Shown here in pieces: positions 35,570 to 43,582 of a stretch of 64,000 nt of DNA. The stretch is from CAZUXY01 sp964624235 (GTDB lineage: Bacteria > Spirochaetota > UBA4802 > UBA5368), in the NCBI GenBank assembly GCA_964624235.1, contig CAZUXY010000005.1, positions 34,966 through 98,965 of the forward strand, given 5' to 3'. Below the pieces are notes generated by a model, which made no database searches, was not told where the DNA came from, and worked only from the letters and a program-made list of their open reading frames with translations. The stretch's first letter is position 1. The number at the start of each line of letters is the position of its first letter. Made by a program: the position numbers and the translations under genes.

Positions 35570-36595
35570 TTACAGGCTCCCGTCCACCGGTTCCTTTTTT
35601 CCGGAACCGGCCGACGCATAGATCGCCATCACCGCCGCCAGCGCCGGCAGCGAATCCTCTGCGCGGTTTAGATAGGGTGCGTCATCCCTCACCCACCGGC
35701 AGAACGCCACGAGGTTACGCTGCAGAGAGAACAGCCCCGGCACGGGCATCGGGCAGCTTCCTGTGGTAACGCCGAGTCGTTTCAGTTTCGAGGAGGGGGG
35801 AAAATCGTCGGGTCCGGTATAGATCAGTGTGCCTTTTTCGCCGTACACCTCAATTCGGATCTTCTGGTGCGGTACCGCCGTCATGGCGGAAGTAATACTG
35901 ATCAGGGCGCCGTTATCCATTTCCACTGTCCCCATGGCCAGGTCTTCGACTTCCACCCCCGGAAACTTTCTCCGTGCGGTCATACCCTCCGCCGCGACAG
36001 GCCTGCCGCCCATCGCCCACAGTATAATGTCGATCCAGTGTCCTGCCTGCGTGATGAGCGTGCCGCCCCCGGCCTGGTCCTTGCGCCCGCGCCACGGGCC
36101 GGCCGCGAAATAATCGGGCCCCCTGAACCATGCCAGGTTGCACCTGCCGTGGGAAATGGCGCCCAGCGCGCCGCCGCGGCAGGCCATGGCCAGACGATAG
36201 GCGTTCCGGTCGTAACGGTACTGGTAGTTGACCCCCAGCTTGAGTCCCCTGAGGCGGGCCTCCCGGCACATCTCGCGCGCACAATCCATGGATACGGCAA
36301 GGGGTTTCTCGCATAACACATGAGACCCGCGTTTGAGGGCCTCGATGACCATGGGATGGTGGAGGTGATGGGGAACGCTCAGAAACAGGGCGTCAGGTTT
36401 CTCCCGTTCCAGGAGCTCACGATAGTCCCGGTACGCGGCGGGGATATTAAAGCGCCGGGCATACGCCTGGAGACGCTCCTCATTGACGTCCGCGCAGGCG
36501 GTGATGCGCACACCGGGGGTGATTTTCACCACACGGGCAAGGTCGGTGGCGATATCTCCGCACCCTGCCACCGCAAGTCGAAAAGGACTGCCCAT
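35570..36595 (-). CDS. Gfo/Idh/MocA-family oxidoreductase
   Basis: The 341-residue protein is an NAD(P)-dependent sugar or inositol dehydrogenase-type enzyme. The Rossmann motif is AVAGCGDIA near the N-terminus, and the family EKP motif (CEKPLAV) carries the catalytic lysine. The GHWIDIILWAMGG segment supplies the C-terminal active-site histidine and aspartate. I start it at the ATG at 36595, behind GTGGAGG; the frame runs 43 codons further without support. It follows the ThuA gene by 29 bases. In other systems Gfo/Idh plus ThuA pairs oxidise sugar rings to 3-keto products, which would suit this operon. Confidence 0.92.
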   Translation of the reverse strand: MGSPFRLAVAGCGDIATDLARVVKITPGVRITACADVNEERLQAYARRFNIPAAYRDYRELLEREKPDALFLSVPHHLHHPMVIEALKRGSHVLCEKPLAVSMDCAREMCREARLRGLKLGVNYQYRYDRNAYRLAMACRGGALGAISHGRCNLAWFRGPDYFAAGPWRGRKDQAGGGTLITQAGHWIDIILWAMGGRPVAAEGMTARRKFPGVEVEDLAMGTVEMDNGALISITSAMTAVPHQKIRIEVYGEKGTLIYTGPDDFPPSSKLKRLGVTTGSCPMPVPGLFSLQRNLVAFCRWVRDDAPYLNRAEDSLPALAAVMAIYASAGSGKKEPVDGSL

Positions 36596-36624
36596 GGTTT
36601 TTTCCTCCACGTGTTTTATATTCT

Positions 36625-37236
36625 TTAGATTATTCCACTCACCCAGCGGAGGCCCCCGCTGATGATCCCGGCGGTACCCGGGAGCAGCATCGTACGGGCG
36701 CAGTGGCCCGGCGCGAAATAACACACCCTGCCCCTGCCGCAGGCGCGGGTCCAGACCTGCGGTTCTTTTTTTCCGCCGGTGTCGGCATAAAAATGTACGG
36801 TGTTTGAGCGATCATATTCATGCAGGTACAGCTCGTCATGGACGGTGAAACCGCCGATGTCCCCGAAAAGTTCCCCGGTACTGCGCCGGAGTTCGAAAAG
36901 CCCCACGCTGCCGTGGCTGACGAACCTTCCTCCAAGGATTTCGAAATACCGCTCCCTGGTTTTGAACGATGCGGATGCCGAGTGCACCGCCAGGAATCCC
37001 CCTCCCCCCGTCACGAAATCATCCAGCGCCCCCAGGGCGGCGTCGGAGACGGTCTTTCGGTGCAGGTAAATCGTAACGGCATTGAATTCCCCCCCGGAAA
37101 GCAACCGCAGCGATTCAATGGAAGTGGCGAACTCGCACCACATATCCTCCATACCGTCGAGGATGGTCTTGAAATTGCGACGCGCCGAAAGCGAGGGGTG
37201 GAAAACACCATCGGATACCACCAGGACCTTTTTCAT
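36625..37236 (-). CDS. ThuA-like protein
   Basis: The 203-residue protein has the ThuA (PF06283) glutamine-amidotransferase-like fold. Marks are VLVVSDG at the start, GGGFLAVHSASASF in the middle and GRVCYFAPGHCART near the end. The family is found with Gfo/Idh dehydrogenases in disaccharide and polyol catabolism, for example trehalose and maltitol use by thuAB, but its reaction remains poorly defined. CGGAG precedes the ATG. The gene lies 53 bases downstream of the flavoprotein and 29 bases before the Gfo/Idh gene. Confidence 0.88.
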   Translation of the reverse strand: MKKVLVVSDGVFHPSLSARRNFKTILDGMEDMWCEFATSIESLRLLSGGEFNAVTIYLHRKTVSDAALGALDDFVTGGGGFLAVHSASASFKTRERYFEILGGRFVSHGSVGLFELRRSTGELFGDIGGFTVHDELYLHEYDRSNTVHFYADTGGKKEPQVWTRACGRGRVCYFAPGHCARTMLLPGTAGIISGGLRWVSGII

Positions 37237-37289
37237 GATTCACTCCGTAGTCAAGATTCCGCCGTTCAAGTTCGCGTCGTTATGCTCGT

Positions 37290-39287
37290 TCACTGCCGCT
37301 CGAACAACCGCCCCCCGAGGAAGTCAGCCCAGTCCCGCTCGAACCACTGGTCGAACGCCGGCACGGGACGCGCCGGAAGATACGACACCGTGACGGAACC
37401 TTCGGCATCCATGCACAGTTCCTGGACCTCCCGGTAAAAGCGTTCATCGCAGAGGACGGCCCTGATATCCAGGGCGCCGTTTTTATCAATAAAAATATCT
37501 GCCGTATCTCCGGCGATAAAACTCCCCCTGCCCTCCTCAAACCGCCGCATCAGGGACATCGCCGATTCCAGAAAGCAGCGTTCGGTTACCAGCAGGTCCT
37601 CGTTCCTGATCCAGGTATACAACTCTGAAACGCCGGTGATGCCCAGTCCTGTACGAAGCACCATGGCCTCGCGGTTCTGCTTCAGCGCGTGGGCCACCCC
37701 ATGACGGCCTCGTATAATGCCCATGGCGCGGGACATTCTCCGCTGAAGAGCAAGGCGCTCCTGATCCAGGTCTATCTTCAATGGGGCAGAGAGCAGTGCT
37801 GAAAAACGGGCCATGCGGGCGGCGGCGGGACCCAGGGCGCGGGTGCTGAATTTTTCCATATCGAACGGAGGGGTGAGTTTCGCCCTGTGGGCGATCATCG
37901 CGGCCGCGCGCAGCGATCCCACCTGCCCGGCGTTGAGAGCGCTTCCGCCGGGGCGGTAGATCCCGTGACTCCCGTTGGCCTCTCCCACGGGAAACAGGTT
38001 CGCGATGCCGGATTCCCACCAGATTGACCCCCTTATACCGCCGTTATTGTGCTGGTGGCAGACCGCGATTTCCAGGGGTTCCCGCGCGAGATCTATACCC
38101 TGAGATTTAAAAAAGTCCAGCGCGGGCCTGTTCATCCGCCGGAGGCGTTCAACCGGCGTATTCCCCGTTGCGCACGAACGTTCCAGGTAGTCCCGGGCCG
38201 CCGGAGGGAAATCGCGCCACGCGGTTTCCCGGCCCTCAAGCGACGGGTTGCGGGTAAAATCCAGGCATACCTTCCGCCCGAGTATGTTATGTTCACGATA
38301 GACCAGCAGATCGATGCAGGAGGACCCGTAGTTGCTGATTTTACGCACATCGAAAGGCCACTGGTATCCTTTAAGGAACTGCGCCGAGAGCTGCGCGGCG
38401 GGATCGGGGAAAAAGTCATTTAAAAATTCCCGTTCGTCGCGGCCGTCCTGCGCGAAAGAGACATAGCGCGGCAGCACCTGCTGGTACGAGCCGGAGAGGT
38501 TCCATCGCACCGGCACCGACGCTATCCCGAACTGCGACTCGCAGAGGTTCTGCGCCGTGGCGCCGGCCCTGAGCGCCATGCCGAGGGAACCCTCCTGCGA
38601 GGGAGGATACACGCTGTTTTCGTACAGTGCGCCGGGCCCTCCTGTTCCCATGACGATGAAGTCAGCCTTGATGACAACCATGCCGAATGAAGCCGGTGAT
38701 GCACCATCCAGGCGGAGCGCGATCAGCCCGACTGCGGCCTTCCCGTGTTCATCGTCGGCGGTGATGATATCAACGGCGCCGGTATGGTCCATTATGTTGA
38801 TCCCGAGTCTTTTCACCTCGTCGAGCAACGCATGGAACATCATGACCGAGGTTTCAGGACCGGCCGATGTCCCCCTGCCGCGGGGATCGTGATCGGTCAC
38901 ATAGCCGCCGTAGACCCCGTAACGGTCATGGGCAAACGGCACCCCCATCTCCACCAGGTGATAAAACTCGCGCTCTGAAGACGCCGCCTCGGCCAGCGCG
39001 ATGTCGCCGTGCATGGCCCCTCCGGCATAGAGCGTCTCGGCCATGCTCCATACCGAGTCACCGCCGGGGTCCGAGGGGCTGACCCGGTAATAGGTCTGCT
39101 TGTCCGATCCCGCGTTGGCCGAGGTGCCCGCGCCGATTCTCTCCGTTACGATAACAAGATCATCGACGCCCATTTTCTTCAGGTGCACCGCACCGTTCAG
39201 GGCCGCGGCGCCCGAGCCTATCACCGCCGCCCTGGTGATGATGAGGGGGACACCGGCGCCGTTTATTTCTATGGTTTCCTGTCTCAT
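37290..39287 (-). CDS. FAD-dependent oxidoreductase (fumarate-reductase flavoprotein family)
   Basis: The 665-residue protein has an N-terminal Rossmann FAD site (AAVIGSGAAALNG, about 20-32) and the fumarate reductase/succinate dehydrogenase pattern further on (VMGTGGPG near 215). It ends the FAD fold with LFPVGEANGSHGIYRPGGSALNAGQVG (summarised here; about residues 430-455). Before that is an unusual HQHNNGGIRGS segment where the family normally has its HYTMGG-type substrate loop. A helical C-terminal domain of about 180 residues follows. No signal peptide and no heme domain are present. It probably oxidises or reduces a C-C or C-OH bond of the operon's substrate. The Shine-Dalgarno site is weak, and a 181-base gap to the SDR gene may hold a promoter. 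Confidence 0.8.
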   Translation of the reverse strand: MRQETIEINGAGVPLIITRAAVIGSGAAALNGAVHLKKMGVDDLVIVTERIGAGTSANAGSDKQTYYRVSPSDPGGDSVWSMAETLYAGGAMHGDIALAEAASSEREFYHLVEMGVPFAHDRYGVYGGYVTDHDPRGRGTSAGPETSVMMFHALLDEVKRLGINIMDHTGAVDIITADDEHGKAAVGLIALRLDGASPASFGMVVIKADFIVMGTGGPGALYENSVYPPSQEGSLGMALRAGATAQNLCESQFGIASVPVRWNLSGSYQQVLPRYVSFAQDGRDEREFLNDFFPDPAAQLSAQFLKGYQWPFDVRKISNYGSSCIDLLVYREHNILGRKVCLDFTRNPSLEGRETAWRDFPPAARDYLERSCATGNTPVERLRRMNRPALDFFKSQGIDLAREPLEIAVCHQHNNGGIRGSIWWESGIANLFPVGEANGSHGIYRPGGSALNAGQVGSLRAAAMIAHRAKLTPPFDMEKFSTRALGPAAARMARFSALLSAPLKIDLDQERLALQRRMSRAMGIIRGRHGVAHALKQNREAMVLRTGLGITGVSELYTWIRNEDLLVTERCFLESAMSLMRRFEEGRGSFIAGDTADIFIDKNGALDIRAVLCDERFYREVQELCMDAEGSVTVSYLPARPVPAFDQWFERDWADFLGGRLFERQ

Positions 39288-39468
39288 TGAATTGTGTCAG
39301 ACCCCGTAAAAAGTACCCGCCTTCATAAAGGTCCGGCGGCGCGCGTCTTCACCTCGCCTGTCATCATTTACACCGCACGTTACCCCGTGAATCTATGTAA
39401 AGACAATATGATAATAATTAAACTCTTCATAACCGTACCTTCATGCGCGCTTCAAGGGCGGCACCTCA

Positions 39469-40251
39469 TTACAATCCATGCAGGTGAAAACCCCCGTCAA
39501 CCTCAAGCACCCCTCCTGTGGAATAATCATGGTGCCCTCTCACGACCGCCGTAACCACGGCCGCCACATCGGCGGGTGTACCCCATCTTGCCAGCGGCAG
39601 GAGCCCAGCGGTGATGAGTTTGTCGTATTTTTCCCTTACCGGTTCGGTCATATCCGTGTGTATAATGCCGGGCCGAATCTCGAAACATCGCACACCCTGG
39701 CCGGCCAGTTTGAGCGCGTAAAGCTTCGTCATCATGGCCATCCCGGCTTTGGACATGCAGTAATCCGCACGGTTGAGTGACGGCGTATATGCCGATATAG
39801 ATGAAATGTTGATGATATAGCCGGTGTCCTTACGCGGGGTCATGAGGCGCGACAGGGCCGAGGTGAGCAGGAAGGGACCGATCAGGTTTACCCTGAAGAC
39901 CCTGAGCATCTGTTCTTCCGACAGTTCCAGGAGGTCGAGCCGTTTTTCCGTGGTGATGCCGGCGTTGTTCACCAGTACGTCAAGCCTTCCGTAGCGTCGT
40001 TCTATCTCCCCGACTATCGCGTCCCTGGACTCAGCCTCGGCGATGTCGCCCCGCAGGTACAGACATGATCCCTTCTTCCCGTTCAGACGTTCCGCCTTTT
40101 CAATGTGCGCATCCGCCTGTTCCCTTTCCCTGCGGCCGTTAAAGGCCACGGCGAAACCCTCCACGGCCAGGGCCAGGGCAACGGCCAGGCCGATACCGGA
40201 CGTTGAACCGGTCACCAGTGCCGTGCGCCTGTTGTCTGCCGTGACTTTCAT
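39469..40251 (-). CDS. Short-chain dehydrogenase/reductase
   Basis: The 260-residue protein has the classical SDR set: the TGSTSGIG cofactor loop near residue 14, NNAG, the catalytic serine in INISSISAY and the Y-x3-K motif YCMSK. It most resembles 3-oxoacyl-ACP reductase or KduD-like sugar dehydrogenases. The start ATG at 40251 overlaps the LacI stop codon in the ATGA arrangement, showing tight coupling. The longer frame to 40347 would lie inside the lacI gene and is rejected. A role in oxidising or reducing a keto or deoxy sugar intermediate is inferred from context. Confidence 0.93.
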   Translation of the reverse strand: MKVTADNRRTALVTGSTSGIGLAVALALAVEGFAVAFNGRREREQADAHIEKAERLNGKKGSCLYLRGDIAEAESRDAIVGEIERRYGRLDVLVNNAGITTEKRLDLLELSEEQMLRVFRVNLIGPFLLTSALSRLMTPRKDTGYIINISSISAYTPSLNRADYCMSKAGMAMMTKLYALKLAGQGVRCFEIRPGIIHTDMTEPVREKYDKLITAGLLPLARWGTPADVAAVVTAVVRGHHDYSTGGVLEVDGGFHLHGL

Positions 40252-41246
40252 TTTACCGTCCCTACCGTTTCGCCCTCGATGAGCAGCCCGTCGACCTCGA
40301 GCCGTATCATACGGTTTTCGCGGTTTACGATGTTGTCGCGCAACCACCGTGCGGCGAGAAACCCCATTTCGTAGATAGAAAGGCTGACCGTGGTGATCGA
40401 CGGCGTGTAAAGACGCCGCAGCGGTGAGTTGTCGAAACCGGTCACCGCCATGTCCGCCGGTACCCGTTTCCCCTTCCCTGTCATGGCATTGATGAACCTG
40501 ATCGCGAAATTATCATTGAACGCCATAACGGCGTCGCACCGCTGTTTAATGAAAAAGCCCGCCGCCCCGTCGTCGACGCCGTCTATCCGCACGGCTTCAT
40601 GGATAAGTTCATCGCCGTATCCCATGCCCGCCTCCATCATGGCCATCCTGTATCCTCTTGAACGCTCCAGGTTGACGGGATGCCCCTTGAAGCCCAGGTA
40701 ACCAATGCGGCGGTACCCTCTGGCAAGCAGATGGCCGGCCAGTTCCAGCGCGCCCCTGAAATTATTGCAGGTTATGTAGTTCTCACGTTCGGGGTTACGG
40801 TTGAGATACATATAAGGGATAGATTTCCCCGTAAGCTTTTCCCTTAACCTTTCGGGCACCTCGCCGAAGGCGAAGATGAAACCATCGGCCCTTCTTTCGC
40901 GGCCTCGGACCCAGTCTTCAAGACCCGAGTAGGTGATGAATTCTATCTGCTTGTCTTCCTTCTGGAAAGCACTGTTTATGGCGTTCAGCAGCTCGCCCGA
41001 ATCGAAGAAGGGATTGACCTCCATCTGCTGGCTGTCGGGAACCGTAATCACAAGGTTGATACCGCTCCTGGCAAGGGGTCTTCTTCTCTTTCGATGTATA
41101 AAGGACCCTTCACCCGCCGCCTCCATCACCAGACGGCGGGTTTCCCTTGATATTCCCGGCGCATTGTTGAGCACCCTGGACACGGTGCTGACGGATACCC
41201 CGCAACGGGAGGCGATTTCGTTCATGTTAAGGGCTTTCTTTTTCAT
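40248..41246 (-). CDS. LacI-family transcriptional regulator
   Basis: The 332-residue protein has an N-terminal LacI HTH (MNEIASRCGVSVSTVSRVLN) and hinge, then a periplasmic-binding-protein-like sugar sensor domain ending with the typical VTGFDNSPL segment and a TTVSLSIYEMG stretch. It is the second gene of the operon, two bases after the OYE-like gene and overlapping the SDR gene. That makes it a likely autoregulated local repressor. The palindrome at 42416-42428 inside the operon promoter is the obvious operator candidate. Its inducer should be the operon's sugar. Confidence 0.95.
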   Translation of the reverse strand: MKKKALNMNEIASRCGVSVSTVSRVLNNAPGISRETRRLVMEAAGEGSFIHRKRRRPLARSGINLVITVPDSQQMEVNPFFDSGELLNAINSAFQKEDKQIEFITYSGLEDWVRGRERRADGFIFAFGEVPERLREKLTGKSIPYMYLNRNPERENYITCNNFRGALELAGHLLARGYRRIGYLGFKGHPVNLERSRGYRMAMMEAGMGYGDELIHEAVRIDGVDDGAAGFFIKQRCDAVMAFNDNFAIRFINAMTGKGKRVPADMAVTGFDNSPLRRLYTPSITTVSLSIYEMGFLAARWLRDNIVNRENRMIRLEVDGLLIEGETVGTVK

Positions 41247-41248
41247 GG

Positions 41249-42394
41249 TTATTTCCCCGAAACCGGCCCGTATCCAGGATGAACGATGCAGTAAACCGGC
41301 TTTTGTTCTTTAAGCAGGCGGGAACATCCCCCGCAGAGGGTACAGTAGCGGATATCGGAACCCCCGTCTGCGAGCCTTCGGGGAAAAAGCGGGTCGGCCA
41401 GACTCTGCCGTCCGAAACCCGCCATATCGGCGTATCCTCTGGTAATATTATCCCGCGCATATTCAGCCGCCCTTTCCCGTCCCACGGAATACGCCGAACC
41501 TATGACGGTCAGCCCGGGGAATCGCCGTTTGACCATGGCCGCATAGCGGAAATGATGAAACATGTCGAAGGAATTGGCCTGCTGCGGCCGGGTGAGCCTG
41601 GGTGTGCGAACGGGAACTCCGGCGGACACATTGATGAAATCGGCCCCCGCCTGTACGATATGGTCCAGCAGCGCGTACATATCGTCGGGTTCCTCAATAT
41701 AACCTTGGCCGGAGCCCGTACCGCACCCGCCGCGTATGCCCTCGTAAAACGATATCCTGGTGCCGACGATAAAATCTCCGGATATCTTCCTGGCTTCCCG
41801 TATGATCGCGGCGATAAACCGGCTCCGGTTCCCGGGGCTTCCGCCGTATTTGTCGCCGCGGTCGTTTCTGGGCCTGAGCATCTCGCCGCCCAGGTATCCG
41901 TGGCACGCCTTGATATCCACACCATCGGCCCCGGCTTCATGGCTCAGCCTTACGGCCTCCGCGAACAGATCGACCGTCTCGTCGATCTCGCCCTCAGTAA
42001 GCACCGGTATGCCGTCGTTTTCACGGTACACACCGACCGGACGGGAAAAGCTCCCGCACAGGCGGCCCGCGTGGCTCAACTGAAAAAGAACAAGTCCGCC
42101 GCCACCGGCCTCGCGGAACGAAGCGACCAGTCGCCTGAAACCGGTCAGGTTTTCCCTGGACAGCACCAGACCCCTTTTCCTGGCAAGATGCCGGCCGGTC
42201 ACCGAGACGGCTTCAACAAACACAACGCCCCATCCGCCCGTACCGAGCTGGCGGTAGCGTTCCATGTGGGCGTCGCTGACCCCTCCGCCGTCACCCGCCG
42301 CACTGATTTCCATGGCCTGGGCCGTCAGGCGGTTCGGCGCTGACCGTCTGCCCATCGCGACCGGGGTATAGAGTATATCTTTCTTCTGATCCAT
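41249..42394 (-). CDS. OYE-family NADH:flavin oxidoreductase with Fe-S motif
   Basis: The 381-residue protein is the FMN TIM-barrel part of the 2,4-dienoyl-CoA reductase/trimethylamine dehydrogenase branch of old yellow enzymes. Visible are LFQLSHAGR, the substrate-binding HGYLGGEMLRPRNDRGDKYGG region and the C-terminal C-x2-C-x2-C-x11-C cluster motif, which should hold a 4Fe-4S centre. The usual C-terminal FAD/NAD domain is absent, so electrons must come from another protein, possibly the FAD protein in the same operon. It is the first gene of the operon. No Shine-Dalgarno site precedes the ATG, and the -10 lies only about 10 bases away, so the message may be leaderless. Confidence 0.88.
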   Translation of the reverse strand: MDQKKDILYTPVAMGRRSAPNRLTAQAMEISAAGDGGGVSDAHMERYRQLGTGGWGVVFVEAVSVTGRHLARKRGLVLSRENLTGFRRLVASFREAGGGGLVLFQLSHAGRLCGSFSRPVGVYRENDGIPVLTEGEIDETVDLFAEAVRLSHEAGADGVDIKACHGYLGGEMLRPRNDRGDKYGGSPGNRSRFIAAIIREARKISGDFIVGTRISFYEGIRGGCGTGSGQGYIEEPDDMYALLDHIVQAGADFINVSAGVPVRTPRLTRPQQANSFDMFHHFRYAAMVKRRFPGLTVIGSAYSVGRERAAEYARDNITRGYADMAGFGRQSLADPLFPRRLADGGSDIRYCTLCGGCSRLLKEQKPVYCIVHPGYGPVSGK

Positions 42395-42415
42395 GGAATA
42401 TTTGTATTTTATTCA

Positions 42416-42428
42416 TGCAAATTTTGCA
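42416..42428. promoter_or_regulatory. Candidate LacI-type operator in the catabolic-operon promoter
   Basis: TGCAAA-T-TTTGCA is a perfect inverted repeat of 6-bp half-sites. On the minus strand it fills the spacer between a poor -35 (TTTATT) and a -10-like TAAAAT (42408-42413). It is 22 bases upstream of the OYE-like start codon and 19 bases from the -35 of the divergent small-gene promoter, so it might affect both. Confidence 0.6.
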
Positions 42429-42447
42429 ATAAAAAAAAGCGGGTAGC

Positions 42448-42475
42448 TTGACTTTTCCATATTTTAGTATATAAT
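42448..42475 (+). promoter_or_regulatory. Strong sigma70 promoter of the 47-residue protein gene
   Basis: TTGACT (42448-42453) and a perfect TATAAT (42470-42475) are separated by 16 bases. Transcription should begin near 42482, giving a leader of about 28 bases. This is the best sigma70-like promoter in the window. Confidence 0.85.
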
Positions 42476-42509
42476 TAAATTATTGAGATTCAGCAGGGAG
42501 GTGACTGCC

Positions 42510-42653
42510 ATGAGAGACGAGGTAACCGGAAATTTCTGTATGGACCAGCACTGCGATTATTACCGCAGAAGCGAGAATATATATTCAGACCTGGACCCCT
42601 ATGAGAGGGAAAAGATCAACGAGCATTATGCCATTCAGCACATTATGTGGTAA
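42510..42653 (+). CDS. 47-residue protein of unknown function
   Basis: The short frame starts at an ATG behind GGGAGGTGA and ends at TAA. The product begins MRDEVTGNFCMDQHCDYYRR and ends in IQHIMW. It is soluble, tyrosine-rich, and carries two cysteines and two histidines in the first and last thirds (C10, C15, H14, H37), which could bind a metal. The case for a real gene is strong: it has a consensus promoter, an ideal Shine-Dalgarno site and a perfect terminator 43 bases downstream, all within 280 bases. It is divergent from the catabolic operon. I do not recognise a family. Confidence 0.75.
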   Translation: MRDEVTGNFCMDQHCDYYRRSENIYSDLDPYEREKINEHYAIQHIMW

Positions 42654-42964
42654 CTGTTATTGTTCATAGAACCCCCTTTTACTTTGATAATCTGTCAATC
42701 CTCCTTGGAAAAGGAGGATTTTCTTTTCCGACTCGATCCCGGTTTTTTTACATTTTTATTATAAAAATAAGGTAGTATTATTCTGATTAAGTATTGACAA
42801 AACCACTGATGTATACGGTGAGTTTCCATTTGCTCTGATGACTGCACCGGCGTGAATCCTGAATAGAATGAGAGGGGCAGCTTCGGCGGCAGAACGGAGT
42901 TTCCGCGTATCCAGACCAGCGGAAACCGGATACTATGTAGCAAAGCCAAGGAGAACATCCCCCC
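42654..42964 (+). other. Leader region of the SET-HD-radical SAM operon
   Basis: After the small gene's terminator (42697-42727) this stretch holds a TTGACA at about 42,794-42,799 and then about 150 bases of untranslated leader. The leader contains a perfect hairpin GTTTCCGC/GCGGAAAC (42899-42906 and 42919-42926) with further G+C-rich segments before it. AAGGAG at 42948-42953 sits 11 bases before the SET gene start, a long spacing. The leader looks structured but matches no riboswitch class I know. Confidence 0.4.
42697..42727 (+). terminator. Terminator of the small-protein gene
   Basis: A perfect 10-bp stem AATCCTCCTT/AAGGAGGATT with a GGAA tetraloop is followed by TTCTTTT. Confidence 0.95.
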
Positions 42965-43582
42965 ATGGAAGAAGAATCACCCAGAGCCAGTAATGATCTG
43001 GATATAAGGGTCACCGACAAAGGCAAATCCGTATTCGCGAAACGGATTTTTCAACCAGGGGACTTCATCATCGCCTTCCGGGGCAAGCGGTATTCCCGAG
43101 AGGAGTACCTGAGAAAAGTCAATCCCAAGAACAACCACTTCCTTCAAATCGATACGCATCTTTTTCTGGGCCCCACCCGTACGCCCGACAATTACATCAA
43201 CCATTGCTGCGATCCCAACACGGGCCTGCGCATCATCGACGGGAAGGTGCTGCTTTTCGCCATTAAAACCATCACCGTCGGCGAGGAACTCAGCTTCGAT
43301 TATTCCACGACCATGGCGGAGGATTTCTGGGAAATGGACTGCCGCTGCGGCTCGGCCGACTGCCGCGGACGGATCAAGGATTTCAAACACCTGCCCCAGA
43401 AAACCATTGAACGCTATCTTGCGCTCGGAATCGTTCCCGATTTTGTCATCAGAAGCCTGCCGGCGCCCGCCGCCGCGCACAGGGATTATGCCTCCATGAG
43501 GCCTGAATTACTGCACGCTGAGGACCCGTCCTGGAACCTGACCGGCAGACAGGGCGGAGAAACCGACGCCACACGGCAATGA
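42965..43582 (+). CDS. SET-domain protein (putative protein lysine methyltransferase)
   Basis: The 205-residue protein has the full SET core. Visible are the N-terminal GKSVFAKRIFQPGDFI strand pattern, the SAM-binding YINHCCDPN motif (78-85, family form NHxCxPN) and the catalytic tyrosine in GEELSFDY (Y113). A post-SET zinc motif C-x-C-x4-C (126-133) follows. SET proteins transfer methyl groups from SAM to lysines; bacterial substrates are mostly unknown. It is the first gene of a tight operon and its stop overlaps the next start by 4 bases. The C-terminal 40 residues look disordered. Confidence 0.88.
   Translation: MEEESPRASNDLDIRVTDKGKSVFAKRIFQPGDFIIAFRGKRYSREEYLRKVNPKNNHFLQIDTHLFLGPTRTPDNYINHCCDPNTGLRIIDGKVLLFAIKTITVGEELSFDYSTTMAEDFWEMDCRCGSADCRGRIKDFKHLPQKTIERYLALGIVPDFVIRSLPAPAAAHRDYASMRPELLHAEDPSWNLTGRQGGETDATRQ

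Noticed and set aside
42840..42960. Possible c-di-GMP (GEMM) riboswitch because of a GCAAAGCC stretch
   Set aside because: The other invariant parts of that riboswitch (the CACGCACAGGGCAAACC arm and tetraloop receptor) are absent, so only a generic structured leader is reported.
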